The notes under the pieces: generated by a model
Told to the model about the DNA's origin: nothing
Databases searched by the model: none
Seen by the model: the letters and a program-made list of their open reading frames with translations, nothing else
DNA from: Empedobacter stercoris
GTDB taxonomy: Bacteria > Bacteroidota > Bacteroidia > Flavobacteriales > Weeksellaceae
Direction of reading: 5' to 3'
Assembly: GCF_020281205.1 (NCBI RefSeq)
Contig: NZ_JACXZC010000015.1
Location: 1-64,000, forward strand
DNA length: 64,000 nucleotides
In this document: positions 17,277 to 26,021 of the stretch, piece after piece
How the letters are laid out: each line of letters opens with the position of its first letter
How positions within the stretch are numbered: position 1 is the stretch's first letter
Translations under genes and position numbers: made by a program

Positions 17277-19238
17277 TTATGCTTCTTCTTTTCTTTTTGT
17301 CCAAAGAGGTGGAACAAAAAATGGTAAAGGATTACTGAAAAAAGCTTTTAATGTATGTGCTATCATCATAAAGATCTTATAAAAAGGTATGTTATTAGAT
17401 CTCATGGCCATCAATAAAGATAAAATAAAACTGACTAAGAAATTACTCCAACCAACCATAAAGATTGCAATAAAACCAATAATCATAGGTCCAATATCAA
17501 AATGATATCCCATTCCTCCAATACCAATAGCAAAATTACCTGATACGAAAGTAATGTGTCGAATATCGAATGGTTGTCCAGTGAAATCACCTATCAAAAA
17601 AGCACATCCCATCATAAAACCAAAAGCTACATTTCCGACAACTCCACCCAAATTTTTCTCAAACCAATTCGAAATTCTTCTTCTTCTACGTTCTGAGAAT
17701 GATTTTTTTAGAATAGGATGATTGTAAATACGTTCAGGAATATTATGAAAGCGTTGACTGTTAATCGTCATTCCTGAAATTAATCCAGAAAGGAACAAGA
17801 AAACACCTGCTATAGCTCCAAAATAGAAAATATGCCAATCCATTATCACTACTTCTTCCCAATAATGATAAGCCTTAGAATACTTAATTACCTCGAAGCC
17901 TAAAATTTGATTCAACAAATAAAAAATCCCCAATGAAACTACGAAACCTGCTACAACATTTCCTAAAAAAGCAATCATTTGGCTTCTTACCAATTGTGCA
18001 AATAAGGTTGTAAAATCTTTGACATTTAGCTCCGATCCTGATGTTGGCACGAGCGCACGAGCAAGTCGGGCAGCAGTCATAGAAGGTTGCTTTGTAGCCA
18101 GTGTCATATGAGTAAGGTAAATTGTACAAAAACCAACAGCGTAATTTATACTAAAGAAAAATGCTTTAAATAGCGGTGAAGTGTCAGGTATATTCCCTAT
18201 TCCTGTTTTAATAAAACACAAAAAAGAAACGACTAAACCTCCACCACAAGCCGTCCAAAACATTTTATTGTATTCTTTGGCTGTTTGCGTGATATACTTC
18301 TCGCCTGTTTTTCCATTATGGTAAGTTACTAAAAACGTAATCAAATATACCGTAGAACTCAATTGATTGCTCATAAAATTCTTTGGCGCATAAAATTCAA
18401 CCCATTTCTTAGTAGCAAAACTGTAAAAAGAAATCAAACCATGAAGCTTTAACTCATTGAAACTATTAAGTATTATTTGCAAACGTGCCAATTGTTGTTG
18501 CAAACGATTTATCTTCGAAGCTACTTTCAAGGAGATTCCTTTGTAATCTTTTTGAGTTAAAATGTCATTTAACAAATGTTTACATTTGGAAATACTTTCT
18601 TTAATTTCTAACATATCAAATCCAGCTTGTGGACTTTCAATAATGTTACTAATTTGCATTGAAAGTTTAGAGAATGGATTGTTCAAATAATTTACTTCAT
18701 TACTATAACGCATCATTTCTTTGTCCGAAAACCCTCCCGTAATACGAACTGTAAGAATAGAAATAGCTTGTAAAAGTTGGTTTTGTACATTATTGGTATT
18801 CCCTTTAAAATTCTCTATTTCAACATCTTGATACAAGACTTCGAAAAGTTTTTTCCATCGATCACGAGGAATTATTCGAATTGCTTGTAGATTTTTTGAA
18901 TTGTAAAAAATTTCGTTCACAACAGAAGTTAATTCATTGTTATCCTCGATATCTGGCAAAAGCGAATCCATAATTTTTTTACGAAAAATAGAAAATAAAT
19001 TATCTTCTAAATGAATTCCACTGTCTACTAAATAGCTTACGATATTAATTTTTCCGAACGTTTTTTGAAGTTCCTCTCGAAAAATTAAACGATAATTTGA
19101 GTTATTTTGAAGTTTTGAGATTAAATCATCGATAAAAGAAATTGAATCTGGATAATCTTTTCTTGCTTTTTCTAATAACCTTAGTAAAAACCTCTTCTCG
19201 TATTTTCTATTTTGATCAAATATAGAATCTAAAGCCAT
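17277..19238 (-). CDS. PF10136-type membrane protein (annotated as site-specific recombinase Gcr)
   Basis: The 653 residues have a long soluble N-terminal half (1-285) and a C-terminal half with about seven hydrophobic segments, for example near 290-310, 330-350, 365-385, 425-450, 470-490 and 590-620. The motif THMTLATKQPSMTAARLA and a second basic KSFSERRRRRISNW loop are typical of the SpecificRecomb family. The family was named from a gonococcal gene, yet no recombinase catalytic motif is visible and its topology is that of an inner-membrane protein. It is the first gene of the run leading to xerD. Confidence 0.8.
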   Translation of the reverse strand: MALDSIFDQNRKYEKRFLLRLLEKARKDYPDSISFIDDLISKLQNNSNYRLIFREELQKTFGKINIVSYLVDSGIHLEDNLFSIFRKKIMDSLLPDIEDNNELTSVVNEIFYNSKNLQAIRIIPRDRWKKLFEVLYQDVEIENFKGNTNNVQNQLLQAISILTVRITGGFSDKEMMRYSNEVNYLNNPFSKLSMQISNIIESPQAGFDMLEIKESISKCKHLLNDILTQKDYKGISLKVASKINRLQQQLARLQIILNSFNELKLHGLISFYSFATKKWVEFYAPKNFMSNQLSSTVYLITFLVTYHNGKTGEKYITQTAKEYNKMFWTACGGGLVVSFLCFIKTGIGNIPDTSPLFKAFFFSINYAVGFCTIYLTHMTLATKQPSMTAARLARALVPTSGSELNVKDFTTLFAQLVRSQMIAFLGNVVAGFVVSLGIFYLLNQILGFEVIKYSKAYHYWEEVVIMDWHIFYFGAIAGVFLFLSGLISGMTINSQRFHNIPERIYNHPILKKSFSERRRRRISNWFEKNLGGVVGNVAFGFMMGCAFLIGDFTGQPFDIRHITFVSGNFAIGIGGMGYHFDIGPMIIGFIAIFMVGWSNFLVSFILSLLMAMRSNNIPFYKIFMMIAHTLKAFFSNPLPFFVPPLWTKRKEEA

Positions 19239-19261
19239 ATTTTAATTTCTTTTTAAGAGTA

Positions 19262-19269
19262 CAAAAATA
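19262..19269 (-). promoter_or_regulatory. Candidate -7 element of the PF10136-to-xerD operon
   Basis: The minus strand reads TATTTTTG, matching TAnnTTTG, 23 bases before the start at 19238. No -33 element is clear. Confidence 0.4.
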
Positions 19270-19308
19270 AAAAACTTATGTTACTAAGTTGTATAAATTA
19301 ATCGAAAT

Positions 19309-19342
19309 AAAAAAGTGATCCTTTGTTACGAATCACTTTTTT
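19309..19342 (-). terminator. Intrinsic terminator
   Basis: AAAAGTGAT pairs with ATCACTTTT and is followed by T residues on both strands. It lies just beyond the stop at 19345. Confidence 0.7.
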
Positions 19343-19344
19343 AG

Positions 19345-20028
19345 TTAGAATTTAAAATGTTTCTTATCAATGGCTGGATTAATTTTAATATCATTGAATT
19401 TTATGATATATTCTCCTCCTTCGGTAGGTTTTCCAACCACTTTTGTCGCAAAGGACAATTCATTGAATGTTTTAAAATTAGAGTAATAAAGGGTTTCTTC
19501 TTTATTCTTCTCCATTACAATTTCGTAAGAATTTTTATCAAAACAATAAATTGTTGAATTTGTATTTTTGGTTAATTCAACTTTATAACAGCTATTATTT
19601 TGATCATATTTATCTATACCTAAGTATTTTATCTTAAATCCTTTTTGTTTATACTTTAAAATATCCGAATCAAAAGAATCTGGTTTATAATTTTTTACAG
19701 CTACATTTTTCTTTGCAACTTCACTATAAGTCCACCCTATTTTGCCATCATAACCTTCATTTAATATTTCTTTTCCGTTCATCACAAACACCACTTTCTT
19801 GTTGTATGGCCGTTGGTGATAAACAATCATAGGATAAGAATCTCCTACATTAATGATGGCTTCTCCTTTTAGGATAATACTGTTCAAATTATTCCAAGCT
19901 GCTTCTCCTCCTGTTTTCTGAATATGATTTTCAATAATTTGTTCTGCTTCTTGTGCGTATGTTGCTACAGAAAATAACGAAATCATAAGCATACTAAATG
20001 TCAATTTCAACATAAGAACTTTTTTCAT
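19345..20028 (-). CDS. Periplasmic protein of LolA/LppX-like fold
   Basis: The 227 residues begin with a Sec signal (residues 1-25, ending TYAQ). EAEQIIENHIQKTGGEAAWNN at the start, KGEAIIN, NEGYDGKIGWTYS and later strand-rich sequence resemble outer-membrane lipoprotein-sorting-like proteins of Bacteroidota, a half-barrel carrier fold. Classic LolA function is better assigned to the gene at 36930, so this one may carry another lipid or have a structural role. It is monocistronic, with its own terminator. Confidence 0.65.
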   Translation of the reverse strand: MKKVLMLKLTFSMLMISLFSVATYAQEAEQIIENHIQKTGGEAAWNNLNSIILKGEAIINVGDSYPMIVYHQRPYNKKVVFVMNGKEILNEGYDGKIGWTYSEVAKKNVAVKNYKPDSFDSDILKYKQKGFKIKYLGIDKYDQNNSCYKVELTKNTNSTIYCFDKNSYEIVMEKNKEETLYYSNFKTFNELSFATKVVGKPTEGGEYIIKFNDIKINPAIDKKHFKF

Positions 20029-20094
20029 TTTTTTTTGAATCTGTTGAACAAGATATAAAAACTAATTTAAAGTTCTATTATGAGAGAATGATTT

Positions 20095-20646
20095 TTAGTC
20101 TTTTTTAACTTCTATATGTGACCAGTTTTCACCTCTTAAAATACGGTAAACTTGTCCTTGAGAAATATTAAATTGTTTGGCTAAAGTAGAAATTTTAGTC
20201 TTTCTATTAGGATCGAGTAATTTCTTTTTCAAACGAATTACTTGTGCTTCTGTTAATTTACTATTCGGAATGCTGTCTAAACGAGAACGTCCCTTCATCA
20301 TTCTAAATAAATGTTTGTTATGCTCTTTCCATTCTTCCAACGTTGCCCATTGCAAATTATTCATTGCATTGTTTAATTTATTATGGTCTAAATGAACGAC
20401 ATATTCTTTATTTTCTTTATTAGGCAAAAAAGTTTCCGCTACCATTTTGTGGACATATTTTGCTGTACGTTTTCCGTCTGCTTTTGTTACCCAAATTGCG
20501 CGATAACCATTATTGATAGCTCCTTCTAAAATTTTATATTTATCTTGTCCTGTGTATAATTTTTTAACAAGACCATCTTTTGATACCAAGAAAGATCTTT
20601 TGTCAATTAATCCTTCTACTTCGTATTCTTTCCATGAATCACTCAT
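20095..20646 (-). CDS. NUMOD4/HNH protein with C-terminal helix-turn-helix
   Basis: I chose the ATG at 20646 (MSDSWKEY); a GTG two codons upstream is the alternative. Residues 5-50 form a NUMOD4 motif (WKEYEVEGLI...YRVSxxG-like). An HNH-like core follows with VHLDHNKLNNAMNNLQWAT (residues 84-102), and a predicted helix-turn-helix at 132-172 contains ISTLAKQFNISQGQVYRIL. NUMOD4 and HNH modules come from homing endonucleases, but there is no intron or intein nearby. The C-terminal HTH suggests a DNA-binding regulator or a domesticated nuclease. A long leader and a palindrome lie upstream. Confidence 0.75.
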   Translation of the reverse strand: MSDSWKEYEVEGLIDKRSFLVSKDGLVKKLYTGQDKYKILEGAINNGYRAIWVTKADGKRTAKYVHKMVAETFLPNKENKEYVVHLDHNKLNNAMNNLQWATLEEWKEHNKHLFRMMKGRSRLDSIPNSKLTEAQVIRLKKKLLDPNRKTKISTLAKQFNISQGQVYRILRGENWSHIEVKKD

Positions 20647-20708
20647 AATCACTATTTTAACTTATTTCTTCATTTTACAACAACATTCATACCGAAATAA
20701 TTATTTTA

Positions 20709-20722
20709 AAGTTAATTAACTT
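20709..20722. promoter_or_regulatory. Perfect 14-bp palindrome in the NUMOD4 leader
   Basis: AAGTTAATTAACTT is self-complementary and lies between the -7 element at 20764-20771 and the start codon at 20646. It could be an operator for a dimeric DNA-binding protein, or chance in AT-rich DNA. Confidence 0.3.
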
Positions 20723-20763
20723 AATTATTTCATTTTCATCAATCAGAATAGTCGATTTGAGTG

Positions 20764-20771
20764 CAAATATA
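20764..20771 (-). promoter_or_regulatory. Candidate -7 element of the NUMOD4 gene
   Basis: The minus strand reads TATATTTG, a perfect -7 match, and would give a leader of about 110 bases. Confidence 0.4.
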
Positions 20772-20791
20772 ACGGATAATAACGAGTTAGA

Positions 20792-21535
20792 TTATTTTTT
20801 AACAATAACGGATAAATATTCTTTTGCACGTTCTAAATCTTCAGGTGTATCAATTCCAACTCCAATTGATTCTGTTTCGATTACTTTGATTTTCATCCCA
20901 TATTCTAAGTAACGCAATTGTTCCAATTTTTCTGCTTTTTCATTTTGACGCATTGCTAATTTAGAAAAATTCAATAAGGCATTCTTTCTAAACGCATATA
21001 TTCCTAAATGACGAAAATAATTTGGTGTAAAATTGGATTCGCGAGCAAATGGAATCGCTGAACGAGAGAAATAAAGTGCAAAATCATTGATATCCGTTAC
21101 CACTTTTACAAAGTTTGGATTATTGATTTCTTCTTCTTCCGAGATTGACTCTTTTAATGTCGCTACATCTACAGTTTTTCCTATTTCTCCATCAAAAGAA
21201 GAAAGAATATCAGCCAACGCTTTTTCATTAACAAATGGTTCGTCACCCTGAACATTCAAAATAATATCGCATTCTATATTTTCGATAGCTTCGGCAATTC
21301 GATCACTTCCAGTTTCGTGTTCTTTAATGCTCATAATTGCTTTCCCTTGATGGTTTACAATTTCATCAAAAATCAATTTAGAATCTGTCACCACAAAAAC
21401 ATCATCAAACAAATTGGTTGCCACAACATTTTCGTAAGTCATTCGAATGACAGTTTTATTACCCAATTGTTGCATCAATTTCCCAGGAAAACGAGAAGCT
21501 GCATATCGTGCTGGAATAACGGCTATTTTTTTCAC
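20792..21535 (-). CDS. kdsB: 3-deoxy-manno-octulosonate cytidylyltransferase
   Basis: The enzyme activates Kdo with CTP to CMP-Kdo for lipopolysaccharide inner core synthesis. The 247 residues begin [20 protein letters not shown], the nucleotide-binding signature of Kds[10 protein letters not shown] holds the metal-binding Asp, and [12 protein letters not shown] and [13 protein letters not shown] complete the pattern. The start codon is GTG at 21535. KdsD, acting two steps earlier in Kdo synthesis, is encoded at 58815. It is monocistronic. Confidence 0.95.
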   Translation of the reverse strand: MKKIAVIPARYAASRFPGKLMQQLGNKTVIRMTYENVVATNLFDDVFVVTDSKLIFDEIVNHQGKAIMSIKEHETGSDRIAEAIENIECDIILNVQGDEPFVNEKALADILSSFDGEIGKTVDVATLKESISEEEEINNPNFVKVVTDINDFALYFSRSAIPFARESNFTPNYFRHLGIYAFRKNALLNFSKLAMRQNEKAEKLEQLRYLEYGMKIKVIETESIGVGIDTPEDLERAKEYLSVIVKK

Positions 21536-21637
21536 TATTTTTTATTTCAAATTTCTGTAAATTTAAGTAGATTCGGCTGAAATGCATTTTTAATCAACAA
21601 AATAATTGTAGTATCTTTACAGAAATAAATTTTCTGT

Positions 21638-21724
21638 ATGAAGATTGCTTTCAAAATTTTGTTATTTTTGATTTCATTAGGATTGATTTTCATCTTAATC
21701 AGCGAGTTAAAAATTCAAGGATAA
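21638..21724 (+). CDS. 28-residue single-pass membrane peptide
   Basis: An ATG frame of 28 codons encodes a lysine-bearing start (MKIAFK), a run of about 16 hydrophobic residues (ILLFLISLGLIFILI) and a polar tail (SELKIQG). The stop lies 10 bases before DUF3822, so it could be translated from the same transcript. No homologue is known to me. It may be a genuine small membrane protein or a chance frame. Confidence 0.35.
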   Translation: MKIAFKILLFLISLGLIFILISELKIQG

Positions 21725-21734
21725 AGAAAAATTT

Positions 21735-22526
21735 ATGTCAAAACCAACTCAACGTTCGTTAGCGATTTTATTATCACACGATATGCTTAGTTATATTACC
21801 AAAACAACCGACGGAATATCGACTTCGTATTCGGATGTGTATGACTATTCGGTGGATTTTACAAATCTTAACAAAACGGAGATTGAAATTGAACATGAAT
21901 TGCGTTCTAATTTGACTCTATTGCAAGAATACGACCATGTGCACATTTGTTTTTTATCGACTACAATCAATGTCGTTCCCTCACATCTTTCGCACAAGCC
22001 TTTCGAAGATTTGTTATCTCTTTCGGATTATAGTCCTATCAAATTAGCAATTGATTGTCCATTAGAAAATGTAGATGCTTCTATTGTATACAACATTCAT
22101 TATCCGTTAAAAGATATTTTGCTTTCTTTACCCAATTTGCAAAATGCTCGCTTGTATCATTCGGGCAAATTCTTGATTGATTATGGGTTGATTAATTCGA
22201 AAAACAATGAAGTTTACATCAATTTGATGCACCAAAAATTAGAAGTTTGTGTGTTAAGCAATGGAGAATTTATTTTTTATAATCTATTTGAAACAAAAAC
22301 GAAAGAAGACTTTTTGTTTTACATTTTGTACACATTAAATCAATTAAATATTAGTTCAAACGAAGTTTCATTATATGCTTTTGGAGACGTTTTAACTTCA
22401 CCAAATTACTACGAAACCTTAAAAAAATATGTTCGTCATATTTCGTTTAACGAAGATGATAAACAACTTGGACAATATTTTACATTATATAAATTATTCG
22501 AATGCGAATCATTTCAGGAACATTAA
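21735..22526 (+). CDS. DUF3822 family protein
   Basis: The 263 residues match the DUF3822 pattern seen in Bacteroidota: an N-terminal SLAILLSHDMLSY strand pair, CFLSTTINVVPSHL, YNIHYPLKDILLSL, and a second half with NEVYINLMHQKLEVCVLSNG and LYTLNQLNISSNEVSLYAFG. As I recall, a solved family member has an actin-like (ASKHA) fold, which fits the duplicated strand pattern, but no ATP motif is clear. The last 25 bases overlap rsmD, so the two are translationally coupled. The conserved pairing hints at a role connected with rRNA modification or ribosome assembly. Confidence 0.85.
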   Translation: MSKPTQRSLAILLSHDMLSYITKTTDGISTSYSDVYDYSVDFTNLNKTEIEIEHELRSNLTLLQEYDHVHICFLSTTINVVPSHLSHKPFEDLLSLSDYSPIKLAIDCPLENVDASIVYNIHYPLKDILLSLPNLQNARLYHSGKFLIDYGLINSKNNEVYINLMHQKLEVCVLSNGEFIFYNLFETKTKEDFLFYILYTLNQLNISSNEVSLYAFGDVLTSPNYYETLKKYVRHISFNEDDKQLGQYFTLYKLFECESFQEH

Positions 22527-23044
22527 AAGGAAAACGAATCACTGCACCAAACAATTTACCGGTGCGCCCTACAACAGACTTCGCAAAAGAAGCTTTATTT
22601 AATATATTAAACAACGAATGGTATTTTGATGAAATTACTGTGCTGGATTTATTTTCAGGAATTGGTGGTATTTCATTAGAGTTTGCTTCTCGTGGAGCTA
22701 AAAAAGTAACTTCTGTAGATAACTTCTATGGTTGTGTAAAATTCTTAGATGAAACGGCTAAACAATTAAAATTAGATGATATCATTACAACTGTAAAAGG
22801 TGATGTTTTGAAATATTTAGATAAACAACCTATCAAAAAGTTTGATATTATTTTTGCTGATCCACCCTACGATTTAGATGAAGAAGCTTACAAAAAAATT
22901 CCTGATTTGGTAATGAACAACCAATGGTTAGAAGAAGGAGGAAATTTTATATTAGAACATCCTTCTAATATTTCTTTTGTAGATCATCCAAATTTTATAC
23001 AACACAAAAAATACGGAAACGTACACTTCTCTTTTTTCGAGTAA
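22502..23044 (+). CDS. rsmD: 16S rRNA (guanine966-N2)-methyltransferase
   Basis: The 180 residues start MRIISGTLKGKRI and carry the Rossmann motif I in VLDLFSGIGGISLEFASRG and the catalytic DPPY in FADPPYDL. The early segment PTTDFAKEALFNIL binds RNA in RsmD. It methylates G966 (E. coli numbering) in the small subunit, using S-adenosylmethionine. It overlaps the DUF3822 gene by 25 bases and ends before a strong terminator. Confidence 0.94.
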   Translation: MRIISGTLKGKRITAPNNLPVRPTTDFAKEALFNILNNEWYFDEITVLDLFSGIGGISLEFASRGAKKVTSVDNFYGCVKFLDETAKQLKLDDIITTVKGDVLKYLDKQPIKKFDIIFADPPYDLDEEAYKKIPDLVMNNQWLEEGGNFILEHPSNISFVDHPNFIQHKKYGNVHFSFFE

Positions 23045-23071
23045 GACAAAAAAATCTTAAAATATTTAACA

Positions 23072-23115
23072 AAATCGACTAATAGATGACATCTATCAGT
23101 CGATTTCTTTTTTTT
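23072..23115 (+). terminator. Intrinsic terminator of DUF3822-rsmD
   Basis: A long interrupted stem, AAATCGACT with AGTCGATTT and ATAGAT with ATCTAT inside it, is followed by a T run. Confidence 0.85.
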
Positions 23116-23117
23116 AT

Positions 23118-23132
23118 TTAGATTAAGTCTAA
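23118..23132 (+). promoter_or_regulatory. Fur-like palindrome
   Basis: TTAGA-TTAAG-TCTAA is a perfect inverted repeat with a 5-base centre, immediately before a -7 element. A related half-site TTTAGATTAAAT lies near 23156-23167. Position before a TonB siderophore receptor suggests iron control by Fur. Confidence 0.5.
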
Positions 23133-23133
23133 T

Positions 23134-23141
23134 TAAATTTG
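23134..23141 (+). promoter_or_regulatory. Candidate -7 element of the TonB receptor
   Basis: TAAATTTG is a perfect -7 match, 37 bases before the ATG. The palindrome at 23118-23132 occupies the spacer between -33 and -7, where a repressor would block RNA polymerase. Confidence 0.5.
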
Positions 23142-23178
23142 CGTAATTAATTTTATTTAGATTAAATATAGATAACGC

Positions 23179-25395
23179 ATGAGAAAGAATATATATTTAT
23201 TATCAACTCTTACACTACTTAGTTTATCAACTGCCTTTGCACAAGAAACTAAAAAAGAAAGAAAAGATTCTATCAACACTTTACAAGAAGTTGAAATTTT
23301 TGGAGATCGAAATAAGAATCAAAGAGGATTAGAAACAATCACGCGTTTCCCTGGTTCACCTCAAGATCAATTGCAATCAATTTCAATTATTTCAGAAAAA
23401 TTAATTGAAGAACAAGGGGCTCTTACTATTACGGATGCTGCTCGTAATGTCCCAGGTGTTACATTATTTGGAAACTATGGTGGTTATAAAGAATCTATGT
23501 CTATTCGTGGATATAGAGGAACTCCAGTCTTAAAAAATGGTGTTCGTATGGACTCTGATTTCCGTACAGCTTCTGCAATAAGTGATATGCAAGGAGTGGA
23601 ATCTATTCAAGTTATAAAAGGTGCAGCCTCTATTACACAAGGTATTGCTACAGGATTAGGTTCTGCTGGTGGTGTAATCAATATTGTCACAAAAACTCCT
23701 CGATTCAATAACGAAAAAGAAGTAGGTTTACGTTATGGAAGTTGGAACAATGTTAGAGCAACTTTTGATATGCAACAAGTATTAGATAATAATAAGAAAT
23801 TTGCTTTTCGTTTGAATGGAGCATATCAATATGGTGAAAGCTATAGAGATGTAATTGAAACAAAAAGACATTATATAAACCCTTCTTTTGCATGGCGACC
23901 AGATGATAAAACAGAAGTTGTGGTACAAATGGACTATTTAAATTTAAATGGTGTTCCTGATCGTGGTACTGTTAATTTAGCAGCAAATGATACAGAAGCT
24001 CTATTTGATATGGGACATAAATTTCTAGGTACTCAATACGATAAAACCAAAATGGAAAATTTAACATATTCTGCTTGGATTAATCGTCAAATTACTGATA
24101 AAATTAACTTTCGCGTAGCTTATTTTGGTTCGTTCTTTACAAATGACAATACATCAACTGCATTAGTGAAAAATGATAAGAAGAATTTGAATCTTATTGA
24201 TAGAACACTAGGTCGCTCATTTAATGATGATAGAAGTACAGCTATTCAAGCTGATTTAATGGGAAAAGATTTTAACTTTAGTGATTTCAAATGGTCATGG
24301 CAAGTTGGATATGATTATTCTTATGATAGAAGTACTTCAAGAAGTGCAAAAGGAATAGGAAGTTACAAAGAAAATGGGGTGACTAAATATTATTTACCTC
24401 AAGCAAATATCTTTGAAGATATTCAAAACAATGTAAGTCTATCTTCGGATTTACTTAAAAATTTAGAATTAGGATCTTTTGGAACCCCAACATATAACTA
24501 TTATTATGGGTTCATGACTCAACAACATTTATCTTATAAAGATTTCATTAAAGTAATTGGATCTTTACGTTATTCGTATTCAATCAGTAACCATGATAAT
24601 GCAGTTGATCCAATGATTGGATTAATGGTTTCCCCAACAAAAAGTGTAAATCTTTTTGCTTCATGGACTACTAGTACAAGTTTACGATCTGCAATGAACT
24701 TATTAGAAAATGGTGGACGTGTAGGTTCTTCTAAAACTGATCAATTCGAAACAGGTGTTAAAACATCTTGGTTCAATGACCGTTTACGTGCTAACCTTAC
24801 TTATTTCAATATGAACAATAAAAATCTTTCTTATACTATTTATAATGAAGATGGAAGTAATGCAACAGATCCTGTTACAAAAGAAAACTTATATGGTTTA
24901 GCAGGTAATTTAAAACGTCAAGGAGTTGAGTTAGATATTTCTGGTCGTCCATTACCAAATGTTCAAGTTTTATTAGGTTACGCATATTTAGACGCACAAT
25001 ATGAGCACTCACCTGCTTACATGGATGGTTCAGCTCCAATGAATGCTCCAAAACATACTGCAAACGCATGGGTTCAATACAAATTCCAAAATACAAATAC
25101 ATTTGTTGACGGAATATCATTATCTGTTGGAGCATACTATGTCGGAGAAAGACCTGTAAATGAATACACGAAGAAAACAATTATTCATAACACTACTCCT
25201 GGTGTAAAACCATTTATGATGCCTGAATATACAACGCTTAATGCACAAATTGGATATTCTACTCGTAAATTTGACTTCCGTTTATTCTTCAATAATATTA
25301 CAGACGAAATTGGATACAACTCATACTACAGAGGAGGTTACATCAACCAAATCGATCCATTTAACATGGCTGCACAAGTTGTATTTAAATTCTAA
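23179..25395 (+). CDS. TonB-dependent siderophore receptor
   Basis: This outer-membrane receptor imports ferric siderophores using TonB energy. The 738 residues have a Sec signal (1-21, ending AFAQ), a plug domain (about 45-165) with ARNVPGVTLFG, SIRGYRGTPVLKNGVRMD and GSAGGVINIVTKTP, and a 22-strand barrel ending in the aromatic VVFKF. The length and the RNVPGV and GGVINIVTK motifs match the siderophore subgroup rather than SusC proteins. No carboxypeptidase-like or STN extension is present, so signalling through a sigma regulator is unlikely. A Fur-like palindrome precedes it. The ligand is unknown. Confidence 0.92.
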   Translation: MRKNIYLLSTLTLLSLSTAFAQETKKERKDSINTLQEVEIFGDRNKNQRGLETITRFPGSPQDQLQSISIISEKLIEEQGALTITDAARNVPGVTLFGNYGGYKESMSIRGYRGTPVLKNGVRMDSDFRTASAISDMQGVESIQVIKGAASITQGIATGLGSAGGVINIVTKTPRFNNEKEVGLRYGSWNNVRATFDMQQVLDNNKKFAFRLNGAYQYGESYRDVIETKRHYINPSFAWRPDDKTEVVVQMDYLNLNGVPDRGTVNLAANDTEALFDMGHKFLGTQYDKTKMENLTYSAWINRQITDKINFRVAYFGSFFTNDNTSTALVKNDKKNLNLIDRTLGRSFNDDRSTAIQADLMGKDFNFSDFKWSWQVGYDYSYDRSTSRSAKGIGSYKENGVTKYYLPQANIFEDIQNNVSLSSDLLKNLELGSFGTPTYNYYYGFMTQQHLSYKDFIKVIGSLRYSYSISNHDNAVDPMIGLMVSPTKSVNLFASWTTSTSLRSAMNLLENGGRVGSSKTDQFETGVKTSWFNDRLRANLTYFNMNNKNLSYTIYNEDGSNATDPVTKENLYGLAGNLKRQGVELDISGRPLPNVQVLLGYAYLDAQYEHSPAYMDGSAPMNAPKHTANAWVQYKFQNTNTFVDGISLSVGAYYVGERPVNEYTKKTIIHNTTPGVKPFMMPEYTTLNAQIGYSTRKFDFRLFFNNITDEIGYNSYYRGGYINQIDPFNMAAQVVFKF

Positions 25396-25437
25396 TTTTC
25401 TCAGAGTTAAACATATTTTTAGCATTTTTAAAATAGG

Positions 25438-25468
25438 AAAACGACAGTTTTATTAACTGTCGTTTTTA
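25438..25468 (+). terminator. Intrinsic terminator
   Basis: AAAACGACAGT pairs with ACTGTCGTTTT. It closes the receptor gene. Confidence 0.85.
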
Positions 25469-25514
25469 TTTTGAATAGAATTGATTAACTTCCGTCAAAA
25501 TTTTTCTTAACAAC

Positions 25515-26003
25515 ATGAAAACAAAACTTACTGCTTTAGTCATATTCTTTTGTTCGATTTTTACATTCGCACAAACTGAAAATACATTAACAACTATTCC
25601 AGAATTTTCTTTTGTAAAAATGCAATCCGATGGAATTTTCGATTCAAAAGAAATCAAAAAAGGAAAACAAACTTTGATTGTTTTATACTCACCAACATGT
25701 ATCCACTGTCAATTAGCGTTAAATCACTTTAACAACAATTACGAAGATCATTTCAAAAACACACAAATTATTTTAGTTTCCGAATACGAAGCAAAAGATG
25801 CTATTCCATTTTTAAATCAACATGCACCAAAATTTGTAAACAATAAAAATGTAGAATTATTATACGATTCTAATTATGAGTTTGGTCCTATTTTTCAACC
25901 AACTTCAATTCCTACATTCTATTTATTCGACAAGAATAAAAATCTTGTAACGATTAGAAAAGGCTCTGTTGAAGCCAATAAAATTTTTAATTATCTGAAA
26001 TAA
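25515..26003 (+). CDS. Secreted thioredoxin-like protein
   Basis: The 162 residues have a Sec signal (1-20) and a thioredoxin fold with the active-site Cys62-Ile-His-Cys65 in YSPTCIHCQ. The cis-Pro loop is SIPTFYLF near residue 137. It resembles TlpA/AhpC-TSA-type periplasmic oxidoreductases. The CIHC motif is unlike the CGPC of cytoplasmic thioredoxin, and its direction (oxidant or reductant) cannot be told. It has its own transcription unit after the TonB receptor terminator. Confidence 0.85.
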   Translation: MKTKLTALVIFFCSIFTFAQTENTLTTIPEFSFVKMQSDGIFDSKEIKKGKQTLIVLYSPTCIHCQLALNHFNNNYEDHFKNTQIILVSEYEAKDAIPFLNQHAPKFVNNKNVELLYDSNYEFGPIFQPTSIPTFYLFDKNKNLVTIRKGSVEANKIFNYLK

Positions 26004-26021
26004 ATTAAAATATAATGCATA

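Noticed and set aside
17270-17317. N-terminal extension of dCMP deaminase
   Set aside because: It would overlap the PF10136 gene and is a Lys-rich leader not expected in the family.
14354-19238. An integron or mobile recombination island around xerD and PF10136
   Set aside because: Composition and operon structure look chromosomal; no attachment sites or cargo were seen. XerD with a core operon is ordinary housekeeping.
20095-20652. A self-splicing intron with its homing endonuclease
   Set aside because: The flanking genes are complete and no intron core fold or split gene is visible.
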